DNA of 64,000 nt, taken from Clavibacter sepedonicus. GTDB taxonomy: Bacteria; Actinomycetota; Actinomycetes; Actinomycetales; Microbacteriaceae. Every line of letters starts with the position of its first letter. Within the stretch, counting starts at the first letter, position 1. The translations under genes were made by a program, and so were the position numbers. Positions 10,071 through 17,923 of this stretch are shown in pieces. The notes beneath the pieces were generated by a model. That model searched no databases and was not told where the DNA came from. It was given only the letters and a program-made list of their open reading frames with translations. The stretch lies in assembly GCF_000069225.1 (NCBI RefSeq), contig NC_010407.1, forward strand, positions 2,170,001 to 2,234,000, in the 5' to 3' direction.

Positions 10071-10076
10071 AGCGTA
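10071..10076 (-). promoter_or_regulatory. -10 hexamer of a predicted leaderless SDR transcript
   Basis: Minus-strand TACGCT is followed by exactly 6 nt and then the ATG at 10064, placing the predicted transcription start at the start codon. No Shine-Dalgarno fits in that space. Confidence 0.5.
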
Positions 10077-10119
10077 GGGAACGCGGGTGCCGACGGGTTA
10101 CGCCCCGCGACGGCTCGCG

Positions 10120-10149
10120 TTGACCGGCCGCCGACGCGCTTCCTACTGT
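10120..10149 (+). promoter_or_regulatory. Putative metY promoter
   Basis: TTGACC (10120-10125) and TACTGT (10144-10149) are separated by 18 nt, a sigma-70-like arrangement. The predicted start near 10157 leaves a ~42-nt leader containing GAGGGAAGG before the metY ATG. It lies back to back with the SDR promoter. Confidence 0.45.
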
Positions 10150-10198
10150 CGTGGTGCGCCCGCACGGGCGGCACCGACGCACGAGGGAAGGCACGACG

Positions 10199-11569
10199 AT
10201 GAGCGACCACGACGAGGACCGGGCAGCGGGCTGGCGCTTCGAGACGCAGCAGATCCACGCGGGGGCGGCGCCGGATCCGGTCACCCACGCCCGCGCGACG
10301 CCGATCTACCAGACCACGTCCTACGTGTTCGACGACTCCCAGCACGCGCAGGACCTCTTCGCGCTGGCGCAGCCGGGCAACATCTACGGGCGAATGATGA
10401 ACCCCACGCAGGCCGTCGTCGAGGAGCGCATCGCCGCCCTGGAGGGAGGCACGGCTGCGCTCCTGGTCGCCTCGGGACAGTCCGCGTCGACGTTCGCGGT
10501 GCTCAACATCGCCCAGGCGGGCGACCACATCGTCTCGAGCTCGTCGATATACGGCGGCACGTACAACCTCTTCAAGTACACGCTCGCGAAGCTCGGGATC
10601 GAGACGACGTTCGTCGAGGACCAGGACGACCCCGCGGCATGGGCCCGGGCGGTCCGCCCCGACACCAAGCTCTTCTTCGCGGAGACGATCGGCAACCCGC
10701 GCATCAACATCCTCGACATCCGCGCGGTCGCCGACCAGGCGCACGCCGCGGGCGTGCCGCTCATCGTGGACAACACCATCGCCACGCCGTACCTCATCCG
10801 GCCGTTCGAGCACGGCGCCGACGTCGTGGTGCACTCGGCGACGAAGTTCCTCGGCGGGCACGGCACGGTCATCGGCGGGCTCGTCGTCGACGGCGGCCGG
10901 TTCCCGTGGTCCGAGCACGGCGAGCGCTTCCCCGGCCTCACGACCCCCGACCCGTCGTACCACGGCGTCACCTACGCCGAGGCCGTCGGCGACGGCGTCG
11001 CGTACATCACCAAGGCGCGCGTGCAGCTGCTGCGCGACCTCGGGGCGTCCATCGCCCCGGCGAGCGCCTGGCAGCTCATCCAGGGCATCGAGACGCTGAG
11101 CCTCAGGATCGAGCGGCACGTGCAGAACGCCCAGGCGGTCGCGGAGTGGCTCGACGCGCACGACGACCTCGCGGACGTCTACTACGCGGGCCTGCCGACG
11201 AGCCCCTCGTACGCGGCGGCGAACCGGTACGCACCGCTCGGCGTCGGAGCCGTGCTGTCCTTCGAGCTGAAGGGCGGGGTGGACGCCGGGCGCGCGCTCG
11301 TCGACTCGCTGCAGCTGTTCAGCCACCTGGCGAACATCGGCGACGTGCGGAGCCTGGTGATCCACCCGGCCTCGACCACCCACGCGCAGCTGACGCCGGA
11401 GCAGCAGCTGACGGCCGGCGTCACGCCGGGACTCGTGCGGCTCTCGGTCGGGCTCGAGAGCATCGACGACATCATCGACGACCTCGCGGCCGGGCTGCCG
11501 GCCGCGCGGGCCGTGAAGGACGGCGCCGCACCGGCCGCGCTCGCCGGCACCCGGCCGAGCGGGGCGTAA
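10199..11569 (+). CDS. metY: O-acetylhomoserine sulfhydrylase (PLP-dependent)
   Basis: Makes homocysteine (or methionine with methanethiol) from O-acetylhomoserine and sulfide; Cys/Met metabolism PLP enzyme. The 456-residue protein shows [26 protein letters not shown] and the PLP-lysine motif [10 protein letters not shown], and ends with the EDD-type stretch [10 protein letters not shown]. The ATG at 10199 follows GAGGGAAGG; a longer frame to 10151 lacks a site. metX, which makes its substrate, starts 41 nt downstream, so the pair forms direct-sulfhydrylation methionine synthesis. Confidence 0.95.
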   Translation: MSDHDEDRAAGWRFETQQIHAGAAPDPVTHARATPIYQTTSYVFDDSQHAQDLFALAQPGNIYGRMMNPTQAVVEERIAALEGGTAALLVASGQSASTFAVLNIAQAGDHIVSSSSIYGGTYNLFKYTLAKLGIETTFVEDQDDPAAWARAVRPDTKLFFAETIGNPRINILDIRAVADQAHAAGVPLIVDNTIATPYLIRPFEHGADVVVHSATKFLGGHGTVIGGLVVDGGRFPWSEHGERFPGLTTPDPSYHGVTYAEAVGDGVAYITKARVQLLRDLGASIAPASAWQLIQGIETLSLRIERHVQNAQAVAEWLDAHDDLADVYYAGLPTSPSYAAANRYAPLGVGAVLSFELKGGVDAGRALVDSLQLFSHLANIGDVRSLVIHPASTTHAQLTPEQQLTAGVTPGLVRLSVGLESIDDIIDDLAAGLPAARAVKDGAAPAALAGTRPSGA

Positions 11570-11610
11570 CACTCGGGCGCGCGTCCGCCGCGGGTGCTTC
11601 ACTGATCGGG

Positions 11611-12822
11611 ATGGACTGGCAGACACCCGAGGACACCGTCCCGTCGAGCCTCGTGACGGACGCGCAGATTCGCTCCCTGATCGGCCGCCCGCCCGCGTCG
11701 GGCGCCTGGCGCGAGGGCGATCCCGTCGCCGACCGGCTGTTCGCCTCGGTGGGCGGCATCGACCTGGAGGCGGGCGGGCGGATCCCCTCGGTGCGCGTCG
11801 CGTACGAGACCTTCGGCGAGCGCGACCCCGACGGCGGGAACGCCGTGCTCGTGCTGCACGCGCTCACGGGCGACAGCCACCTCCGCGGACCCGCGGGTCC
11901 CGGGCAGCCGACCGGCGGGTGGTGGTCGGGCATCGTGGGGCCGGGGCTCGCCATCGACACCGACCGCTGGTTCGTCGTCGCCCCCAACATGCTGGGCGGC
12001 TGCCAGGGCACGACCGGCCCCGCATCCCTGGCGTCCGACGGCGCCGAGTGGGCCGACCGGTTCCCCTACATCACGATCCGCGACCAGGTCGCCGTCCAGG
12101 CGGCCCTCGCGGACGCGCTCGGCATCGACGTGTGGGCGGCCGTCGTCGGCGGGTCCATGGGCGGGATGCAGGCGCTCGAGTGGGGCGTGGGGTTCCCCGA
12201 CCGGATGCGCCGGCTCGCGATCCTCGCCGCCCCGGCCATCGCCAGCGCCGACCAGATCGCTCTCAACTCGGTGCAGGCCGAGGCGATCCGGATGGATCCC
12301 GCCTACCGCGACGGCGACTACTTCGACGCGGCGGACGGGGACGGCCCGCACCGCGGGCTCGCGCTCGCGCGCCGCATGGCGCTGCTGAACTACCGGAGCC
12401 CGCACGAGCTGAACCAGCGCTTCTCCCGCTCCTGGCAGAGCGGCATCAGCCCCATGGGCGACGAGGGCCGCTACGCCGTGGAGTCCTACCTCGACTTCCA
12501 CGGCAACAAGTTCACCCGGCGCTTCGACGCGACCAGCTACATCCGCCTCATCGACGCGATGAGCTCGCACGACGTGGGCCGCGACCGCGGCGGGGTGGAG
12601 GCGGCTCTCGCGCGGGTGCGGGCGGCGACCCTCGTGGTGGGCATCGACAGCGACCGCCTGTTCCCCGTGCCGGACCAGCGGCTCATCGCGCAGGCCGTGC
12701 CCGGATCCGTCGACGGCGGGCAGGTCGTGGTGATCTCCTCCGACTACGGACACGACGGGTTCCTCATCGAGAACCAGGCCGTGGGACGCGAGCTCGCGCG
12801 CCTGCTCGACACCCGCGCGTAG
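11611..12822 (+). CDS. metX: Homoserine O-acetyltransferase
   Basis: Alpha/beta-hydrolase that acetylates homoserine with acetyl-CoA. The 403-residue protein carries the nucleophile motif VVGGSMGGMQALEWG, the catalytic Asp region GIDSDRLFPV and the His in DYGHDGFL, so the triad is complete. NMLGGCQGTTGP and the GRDRGG-like segment further mark the family. Start at ATG 11611 has no strong ribosome site, so expression probably depends on read-through from metY. Length is slightly longer than usual because of a ~30-residue N-terminal extension. Confidence 0.95.
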   Translation: MDWQTPEDTVPSSLVTDAQIRSLIGRPPASGAWREGDPVADRLFASVGGIDLEAGGRIPSVRVAYETFGERDPDGGNAVLVLHALTGDSHLRGPAGPGQPTGGWWSGIVGPGLAIDTDRWFVVAPNMLGGCQGTTGPASLASDGAEWADRFPYITIRDQVAVQAALADALGIDVWAAVVGGSMGGMQALEWGVGFPDRMRRLAILAAPAIASADQIALNSVQAEAIRMDPAYRDGDYFDAADGDGPHRGLALARRMALLNYRSPHELNQRFSRSWQSGISPMGDEGRYAVESYLDFHGNKFTRRFDATSYIRLIDAMSSHDVGRDRGGVEAALARVRAATLVVGIDSDRLFPVPDQRLIAQAVPGSVDGGQVVVISSDYGHDGFLIENQAVGRELARLLDTRA

Positions 12823-12882
12823 GAGCGCCCCAGTCCGGGGGTGAGTTCCGGCCGCGGCATCGCCCGCGACATCATGCGTTCC

Positions 12883-12888
12883 TATGCT
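12883..12888 (+). promoter_or_regulatory. Putative -10 for the first response regulator
   Basis: TATGCT lies 51 nt before the ATG at 12940. No -35 match. Low-confidence prediction from the TANNNT pattern. Confidence 0.3.
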
Positions 12889-12939
12889 TCCCCTGGGAGC
12901 ACGCCGCCGCCTCCGGGCTCCGGCACGAGGGGAGCACCG

Positions 12940-13620
12940 ATGAGCCGACGTCCGCTGCACGCGACGGGCCAGGGCCAACGGGTCCGCGTGGCGCTGGTCG
13001 ACGACCACGTCCTCCTGCTCGACGGGCTGAGCGCACGGCTCTCCCGTCCCCGCACGGGCGTCGAGGTGGTCGCGACCTCCCCCACCTGGAGCGGGCTCGT
13101 GCGCGACGACCGCTTCCCAGATGCCTTCGACGTGGTCGTCCTCGACCTCGCGCTGCGCGACGAGGTCCCGGTCGCACAGAAGATCCGCACGCTCGCGGGC
13201 GCCGGCCTCACGTCCGTGCTGCTGAGCACGCACGCCGACCCCTCCACCATCCACGGCGCCATGCGCGCGGGCGCGTCCGCCGTCGTGCCCAAGGCCGAGT
13301 CGTCCGAGGAGCTGATCGCCAGCATCCACGCGGCGGCCGACGGCACGCCCCGACAGAGCGCGCTCGTGCAGCAGGCGATGCAGGACTTCCACGCCGAGGA
13401 GGACCCGCGGCTCGGCCAGCAGGAGCAGCGCGCGCTCGTGCTCTACGCGGGCGGACGGTCGGTCCGCGACGTCGCCGAGGCGATGAGCACGACGGAGGAG
13501 ACCGTCAAGTCGTACATCAAGCGGGGCCGCCGCAAGTACTTGCACGCGGGGACGGACCTCGGGACCAAGCTCCTACTCCGGCGCCACGCGATCCGCCACG
13601 GCTGGATCGCGCCGGAATAG
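12940..13620 (+). CDS. NarL/FixJ-type response regulator (first of two in the locus)
   Basis: 226-residue DNA-binding response regulator. The receiver domain has all switch residues: acid pair in VDDH (21-22), phospho-acceptor Asp69 in VVLDLAL, Thr97 in LLSTHAD and Lys118 in VVPKAES. The C-terminal LuxR-type HTH is SVRDVAEAMSTTEETVKSY followed by KRGRRKY and GTKLLLRRHAI. ATG 12940 is preceded by GAGGGGAG. It lies 175 nt upstream of a DesK-type kinase gene, and its C-terminal end closely matches the second regulator at 17251-17907, so the two probably arose by duplication and may recognise related sites. Confidence 0.9.
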   Translation: MSRRPLHATGQGQRVRVALVDDHVLLLDGLSARLSRPRTGVEVVATSPTWSGLVRDDRFPDAFDVVVLDLALRDEVPVAQKIRTLAGAGLTSVLLSTHADPSTIHGAMRAGASAVVPKAESSEELIASIHAAADGTPRQSALVQQAMQDFHAEEDPRLGQQEQRALVLYAGGRSVRDVAEAMSTTEETVKSYIKRGRRKYLHAGTDLGTKLLLRRHAIRHGWIAPE

Positions 13621-13734
13621 GACGTCGACCGGCCCGAGCCCACCCGGACCCGCCCGGCGGCGGGCGATCATACGGCATGTGGACAATCGGCCCCGGCCGT
13701 CACGCGGGCGTGCCTCCGGCGTGACGGACGCGCC

Positions 13735-13740
13735 TAGGAT
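13735..13740 (+). promoter_or_regulatory. Putative -10 for the kinase gene
   Basis: TAGGAT lies 55 nt before the kinase ATG in the 175-bp gap after the first response regulator, suggesting the kinase has its own promoter in addition to any read-through. Confidence 0.35.
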
Positions 13741-13795
13741 CGGAGGCACACCGAGCGCACGCCACCGGCGTCGGCGCACTCCGAGCGAGGACCCG

Positions 13796-14950
13796 ATGGA
13801 TCGCATGAAGCGCGAGCGCGAGCGCCTACTGCAGCGGACCGCACGCGTGTACGGCCTCAGCTTCTCCGCGGTCGCCGCCGCGTGCATCCTGCTGGCGGGC
13901 GAGATCCCCGTCCCCGCGGCAGCCGGGAGCCTCGCGCTCCTGGCCGTGCTCGCCGTCGCCCAGTGGAGGATCGGGACGGACGCGAGCGTCAGGTGGATGG
14001 TCGTCGTGCTCGTGGCCGGCCTCGCGGCCATGGTCGTCGCCCAGCTCGGCGGGCGCTCCGCGTCGTCGCTCACCGCGCTCACCCACATCTCCGTGGGCGG
14101 CATCGGGTCGCTCGCCCTCCTCGGGACCGTCCGATCTGGCCGGCTCCGCATCGTGGCGGCCGCCTTCGTGCTCACCAGCGCGGTCGCCGTCGTAGCGTCC
14201 TGGGCCACGGCCGCCTTCCCCTACGTCGTGCTCGTGCACGTGTTCGGCTGGATGCTCGCGGGGATCCTCGGCTACTGGCTGAGCGTGGCCGTGCACCGGG
14301 TCGGTCGCCGCATCACCGACATCGGGCGCGCCCACCGCGCCGAGCGCATGGCGAGCGAGCTCGAGGCGCAGCGGCGGCAGGGCGCCCGGCTCCTGCACGA
14401 CACCGTGCTCGCGACCCTCACGCTGCTCGCGCACTCCGGGGTCGGCGTCACGCCGCAGGCCATGCGCCAGCAGGCGGCCGACGACGCGCGCCTCCTCCGT
14501 CAGCTCCGCCTCGGCGCGAACCCCACGCCCCAGGCGTCGGGCGGGTACACCCTGGAGCCCGTGGAGCAGTCCGTGCTCGGCAACACGCTGGAGTCGGTCA
14601 AGCAGCGCTTCGGGCGGATGGGCCTCGAGGTGAGCTGGCACGGGACCGGCCAGGTCCTGCTGCCGAGCGACATCCTCGACGCCTTCCTCCTCTCGCTCGC
14701 GGAGTGCCTGGAGAACGTGCGGCGGCACGCGGGCGTCACGGAGGCGCACGTCACCATCACCGACGACGACACCACCGTGCGCGCGATGGTCACGGACGCC
14801 GGCGTCGGCTTCGACCTCGCGCACGTGGACCAGGCGAAGCTCGGCTTCAAGGAGTCGGTCGTCGCGCGCCTCACGGACGTGGGCGGCAACGCCCGGCTGT
14901 TCTCCTCTCCCGGGTCGGGCACGACGGTCGTCCTCGAGGTGCCGAAGTGA
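13796..14950 (+). CDS. DesK/NarX-type sensor histidine kinase
   Basis: 384-residue membrane kinase. Residues ~18-165 hold about five or six hydrophobic segments with short loops and no large sensor domain, so the signal is probably read in or near the membrane. A helix at ~180-200 leads to the phospho-acceptor candidate His201 in RLLHDTVLATL. The ATPase part has the N-box Asn307 in LENVRRHAG, the G1 box MVTDAGVGFD (334-338) and a final GSGTTVVLEV. Start ATG 13796 follows GCGAGGA. It overlaps the next gene by GTGA, so the kinase and that membrane protein are made together. Likely partners are the flanking response regulators. Confidence 0.88.
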   Translation: MDRMKRERERLLQRTARVYGLSFSAVAAACILLAGEIPVPAAAGSLALLAVLAVAQWRIGTDASVRWMVVVLVAGLAAMVVAQLGGRSASSLTALTHISVGGIGSLALLGTVRSGRLRIVAAAFVLTSAVAVVASWATAAFPYVVLVHVFGWMLAGILGYWLSVAVHRVGRRITDIGRAHRAERMASELEAQRRQGARLLHDTVLATLTLLAHSGVGVTPQAMRQQAADDARLLRQLRLGANPTPQASGGYTLEPVEQSVLGNTLESVKQRFGRMGLEVSWHGTGQVLLPSDILDAFLLSLAECLENVRRHAGVTEAHVTITDDDTTVRAMVTDAGVGFDLAHVDQAKLGFKESVVARLTDVGGNARLFSSPGSGTTVVLEVPK

Positions 14951-16149
14951 GCGGCCGTGCGGACAGCGCGCCGTCCCGCGCCAGCCGTCGCATCCGCCTC
15001 CCCGAGGGGACGTCGACGCAGCCCACCTCCATCGGCCTCGGCTACCTGGGCGCGGGATCCGCGGTCGTCTGCGCCATCGCGATCGGGTACGGTCTCGTCC
15101 GCTTCGCGCTCGACTACCGGATCATGCCGTCGCCCCGGCTCACGGCGACCGCGTGGATCCTCCTCGTCGCCCTCATCGCCGTAGTCGTCGTGGCCATCCG
15201 CGCCCTTCGCGACCGGATGCCCGGCCCGCTCATGGCGGTCTTCGTCGTCGGCCTCGGCATCGTCGTCGCGCTCGACCTGGTGGCGGTGTGGCCCCTCGGC
15301 GACGTGATGCAGCACGCCACCGCGGGCATCGCCGCCGGCGCCGCGCGCGAGGTGCTCGCGGTCGACGCCGCCCTGGGCATCGTCCTCCTCCTCGTCTTCC
15401 TGTTCTCGGATCCCGTGCGCCCCGGCGACATCGCCCCCGAGCTCTCCGCCATCTCCCGCGCGGTGGTGCCCGCGGCGTTCGGCGTGACGGTCGTCCGCGG
15501 CTTCCGCCGCCTGACCGAGATGGAGCTGGACCGCGTGCTCGTGCAGAGCACCGTGTCCGCGCCGCGCTACGCCGTCGGCATGATGGCGTCCGAGGAGCTG
15601 GCGCGCCTCGACCTGGCGGCCGAGCAGCTCCTCGACGACGTCGCCAACGCGCGGGAGCCGCTCCCCCTGTCGCCCCTCGCCGCCTCGACGGCAGCGTCGC
15701 TCGCGACCGAGCTGCGGCTGCACCTCATCGAGGGCCGCCGTGAGACGTGGCTGCACCACGCGATCACGGAGTCGGAGTTCCTCGGACCGGACGTCACCCT
15801 CAGTGACCCGAACGCCCTGGCGGGGCTCCTCGACCGCCGCCAGCGCGACGGCCTGCTCTCGGCGGTCTGGCTCCTGCTCACCTCGACGGAACGGCGCAGC
15901 GGCGTGCCCGAGGTCTCCGTGCAGCTCGCGCTCGGACCGCTCCGCGGCAGGCCGCCCGGCGCGCAGCCCGTGCCGCTCCGACGCGCCGTCGTCCCGATCG
16001 TCGTGACGACGACCGGGCTCCCGCGCACCCGACTGGATCCCTCGACGTGGGATGCTATCGACAAGGTCGGCACGCACACCGAGAGCACCCGCGGGTCGAG
16101 CCTCCTGATCACCATCGACTGCGTAGTGGACAACCCCGCCGACCGGTGA
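14947..16149 (+). CDS. Uncharacterised membrane protein coupled to the kinase
   Basis: 400-residue protein that I do not recognise. About four hydrophobic segments lie in residues 30-165 (GYLGAGSAVVCAIAIGYG; WILLVALIAVVVV; LMAVFVVGLGIVVALDL; LGIVLLLVFLF). The remaining ~230 residues are soluble and rich in Leu/Arg/Glu, including MELDRVLVQSTV, a region around LEGRRETWLHH-like sequence and a terminal SSLLITIDCVVDN strand. It starts at a GTG overlapping the kinase stop as GTGA, so it is co-translated with it. Before IS insertion it was 27 nt upstream of the second response regulator. It could be a sensor accessory or a signal-transducing subunit; no function is claimed. Confidence 0.75.
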   Translation: MSGRADSAPSRASRRIRLPEGTSTQPTSIGLGYLGAGSAVVCAIAIGYGLVRFALDYRIMPSPRLTATAWILLVALIAVVVVAIRALRDRMPGPLMAVFVVGLGIVVALDLVAVWPLGDVMQHATAGIAAGAAREVLAVDAALGIVLLLVFLFSDPVRPGDIAPELSAISRAVVPAAFGVTVVRGFRRLTEMELDRVLVQSTVSAPRYAVGMMASEELARLDLAAEQLLDDVANAREPLPLSPLAASTAASLATELRLHLIEGRRETWLHHAITESEFLGPDVTLSDPNALAGLLDRRQRDGLLSAVWLLLTSTERRSGVPEVSVQLALGPLRGRPPGAQPVPLRRAVVPIVVTTTGLPRTRLDPSTWDAIDKVGTHTESTRGSSLLITIDCVVDNPADR

Positions 16150-16158
16150 GGGCCCCGC

Positions 16159-16164
16159 ACTAGG
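16159..16164. repeat. Target-site duplication, left copy
   Basis: ACTAGG directly before the left end of the IS element; the same six bases follow the right end at 17233-17238. Confidence 0.85.
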
Positions 16165-17232
16165 TGTACTCGGCCATGACGTTGGTGACACTTCGGGGCG
16201 TGTGAAGAGGCCTCCTGGCTTGATGGAGCTGTTCAGTTCAACCATCGCCAGGAGGCCTCGATGTCCCACGGTAATGCTCGTCTGACGGTTCACGGGAGGG
16301 TTCTCCTCGTGCGGCGGGTGGTGGAGGATCGTCGGCCGGTCGCGCACGTCGCGCGGGAGCTGGGGGTGTCGCGGCAGTGCGCGCATCGATGGGTGAACCG
16401 GTTCCGTGCCGAGGGGCTGCGAGGGCTGACGGATCGGTCATCGCGGCCCCGGTCAGTACCGAGGCGAACGAGCCCGGAGCGGGAACGGGCCGTGCTGGAA
16501 GCGCGGGCCCAGTTGCGGGCGGGTCCTGCGCGGCTGGCGCCGGTGACAGGTGTTCCATCCCGTACGATCTCCCGCATCCTGCGCCGGCACGGGGCGCCGC
16601 CGTTGGCATGGTTGGACCCCGTCACCGGGGCCGTGATCCGGGCATCCCGGTCAACGGCGCACCGGTATGAGCACGAGCATCCGGGTGATCTGATCCACGT
16701 GGACGTGAAGAAGCTCGGGAGGATCCCGGACGGAGGCGGCTGGCGGGTCCACGGGCGCAGCGAGCAGGTCCGCGGCCGCGGGATCGGGTTCGATTACGTC
16801 CATGCCGCGGTCGATGACCACACCCGTCTCGCCTACGCGGAGATCCATCCCGATGAGAAAGGCGCGACCGCGGCCGGGTTCCTGACCCGCGCAGCGGCGT
16901 ACTTCGCCGGGCGCGGGATCACCCGGATCGAGCGGGTCATCACGGACAACGCGTTCGCCTACCGGCACTCGACCGCGTTCAAGAACGCCGTCCAGGACCT
17001 GGGCGCGCGGCAGAAGTTCATCCGCCCGCACTGCCCCTGGCAGAACGGCAAGGTCGAGCGCTTCAACCGGACCCTCGCGACCGAGTGGGCCTACCGGCAA
17101 CCCTTCACCAGCAACCAACACCGGGCCGACGCGCTTGACCCCTTCATCGAGCACTACAACACTGAACGAATCCACTCAAGCCACGGGCTCACGCCCGCGG
17201 CCCGAGTGTCACCAACGTCATGACCCATGACA
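16165..17232 (+). mobile_element. IS481-family insertion sequence, IS1121-like
   Basis: 1068-bp element bounded by TGT...ACA. Both ends share CATGACGTTGGTGACACT in inverted orientation, each 10 nt in from the tip (16175-16192 and 17205-17222), and the outer 10 nt are partly matched (TGTACTCGGC versus TGTCATGGGT). It is flanked by a perfect 6-bp ACTAGG duplication, so both ends are intact and insertion is recent. A single transposase gene fills it. The CTAG-containing target fits IS481-type target preference. The name IS1121 is recalled from Clavibacter and not verified by search. It separates the orphan membrane-protein gene from the second response regulator. Confidence 0.93.
16261..17223 (+). 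CDS. IS481-family transposase
   Basis: 320-residue DDE transposase. An N-terminal HTH is at about residues 25-50 (HVARELGVSRQCAHRWVNRF) and a second helical DNA-binding region follows (VPSRTISRILRRHG). The rve catalytic core supplies Asp148 (IHVDVKK), Asp229 (ITDNAF) and Glu266 (GKVERFNRT), with spacing typical of D-D35E enzymes; the end has HYNTERIHSSHGLTPAAR. The stop codon lies inside the right inverted repeat. The gene is full length with no frameshift, so the element may be active. Confidence 0.95.
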   Translation: MSHGNARLTVHGRVLLVRRVVEDRRPVAHVARELGVSRQCAHRWVNRFRAEGLRGLTDRSSRPRSVPRRTSPERERAVLEARAQLRAGPARLAPVTGVPSRTISRILRRHGAPPLAWLDPVTGAVIRASRSTAHRYEHEHPGDLIHVDVKKLGRIPDGGGWRVHGRSEQVRGRGIGFDYVHAAVDDHTRLAYAEIHPDEKGATAAGFLTRAAAYFAGRGITRIERVITDNAFAYRHSTAFKNAVQDLGARQKFIRPHCPWQNGKVERFNRTLATEWAYRQPFTSNQHRADALDPFIEHYNTERIHSSHGLTPAARVSPTS

Positions 17233-17238
17233 ACTAGG
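17233..17238. repeat. Target-site duplication, right copy
   Basis: ACTAGG immediately after the right end of the IS, identical to 16159-16164. Confidence 0.85.
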
Positions 17239-17250
17239 ACCGGAGAGCAC

Positions 17251-17907
17251 GTGTCAGCTGAGAACCGACCGATCACCCTTGCCATCGTGGACGACCACAG
17301 GATGCTGCTCGGGGCCCTGACCGAGTGGATCCGCAACGCCGCGTCCGACATCGAGATGGTCGCCGCGGTGTCCACCTGGCCCGACCTGCTGACGCATCCG
17401 CGGTTCCCCGTCGACGTGGTGCTCCTCGACCTCGACCTCAAGGACAACCTGCCGATCTCGCTGAAGATCGCGACGCTCAAGACCACGGGCGTCAAGACCG
17501 TTCTCATGAGCACGTACTCGGAGCCCAACGTCGTGCGCGAGGCCCTGGCGTCCGGCGCCCTCGGCTACCTCGTGAAGAGCGAGGACGCCAGCATGATCGT
17601 CGACGCGATCCGCCTCGCGGCCGACGGCCAGTCGTACATCTCCGCGGAGCTCGACCTCGCGATCAACAGCACCGACGTCGGCGGCGTGCCGAAGCTCAGC
17701 GCGCAGGAGCGCCGGGTCATGGCGCTCTACGGCGGCGGCGAGCCGGTGAAGTCGGTCGCGTACAGCCTCGGCATCTCCGAGGAGACCGCGAAGTCGTACC
17801 TCAAGCGGATCCGCGAGAAGTACCGCGTGGCGGGCTTCGACGTGGGCACCAAGGTGGCGCTGCGGAAGCGCGCGATCCAGGACGGGATCCTGCTCCAAGG
17901 CGAGTAG
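17251..17907 (+). CDS. NarL/FixJ-type response regulator (second of two in the locus)
   Basis: 218-residue response regulator with VDDH, phospho-acceptor Asp60 in VVLLDLDL, Thr88 in LMSTYS and Lys109 in GYLVKSE, then a LuxR-type HTH (PVKSVAYSLGISEETAKSYL, KRIREKY, GTKVALRKRAI). I chose the GTG at 17251 because GGAGAG lies 5 nt upstream and this is native sequence outside the IS. An in-frame ATG at 17227 lies within the IS right end and would add eight foreign residues. The IS cuts this gene off from its former upstream neighbours, so its transcription now depends on a promoter in or near the IS or is lost. Paralogous to the regulator at 12940-13620. Confidence 0.9.
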   Translation: MSAENRPITLAIVDDHRMLLGALTEWIRNAASDIEMVAAVSTWPDLLTHPRFPVDVVLLDLDLKDNLPISLKIATLKTTGVKTVLMSTYSEPNVVREALASGALGYLVKSEDASMIVDAIRLAADGQSYISAELDLAINSTDVGGVPKLSAQERRVMALYGGGEPVKSVAYSLGISEETAKSYLKRIREKYRVAGFDVGTKVALRKRAIQDGILLQGE

Positions 17908-17923
17908 CGCGGCCCGCGCCGAC

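Noticed and set aside
16159..17238. Larger genomic island or prophage around the IS
   Set aside because: Perfect 6-bp duplication abuts the single IS; flanks are native operon genes with no integrase or att site.
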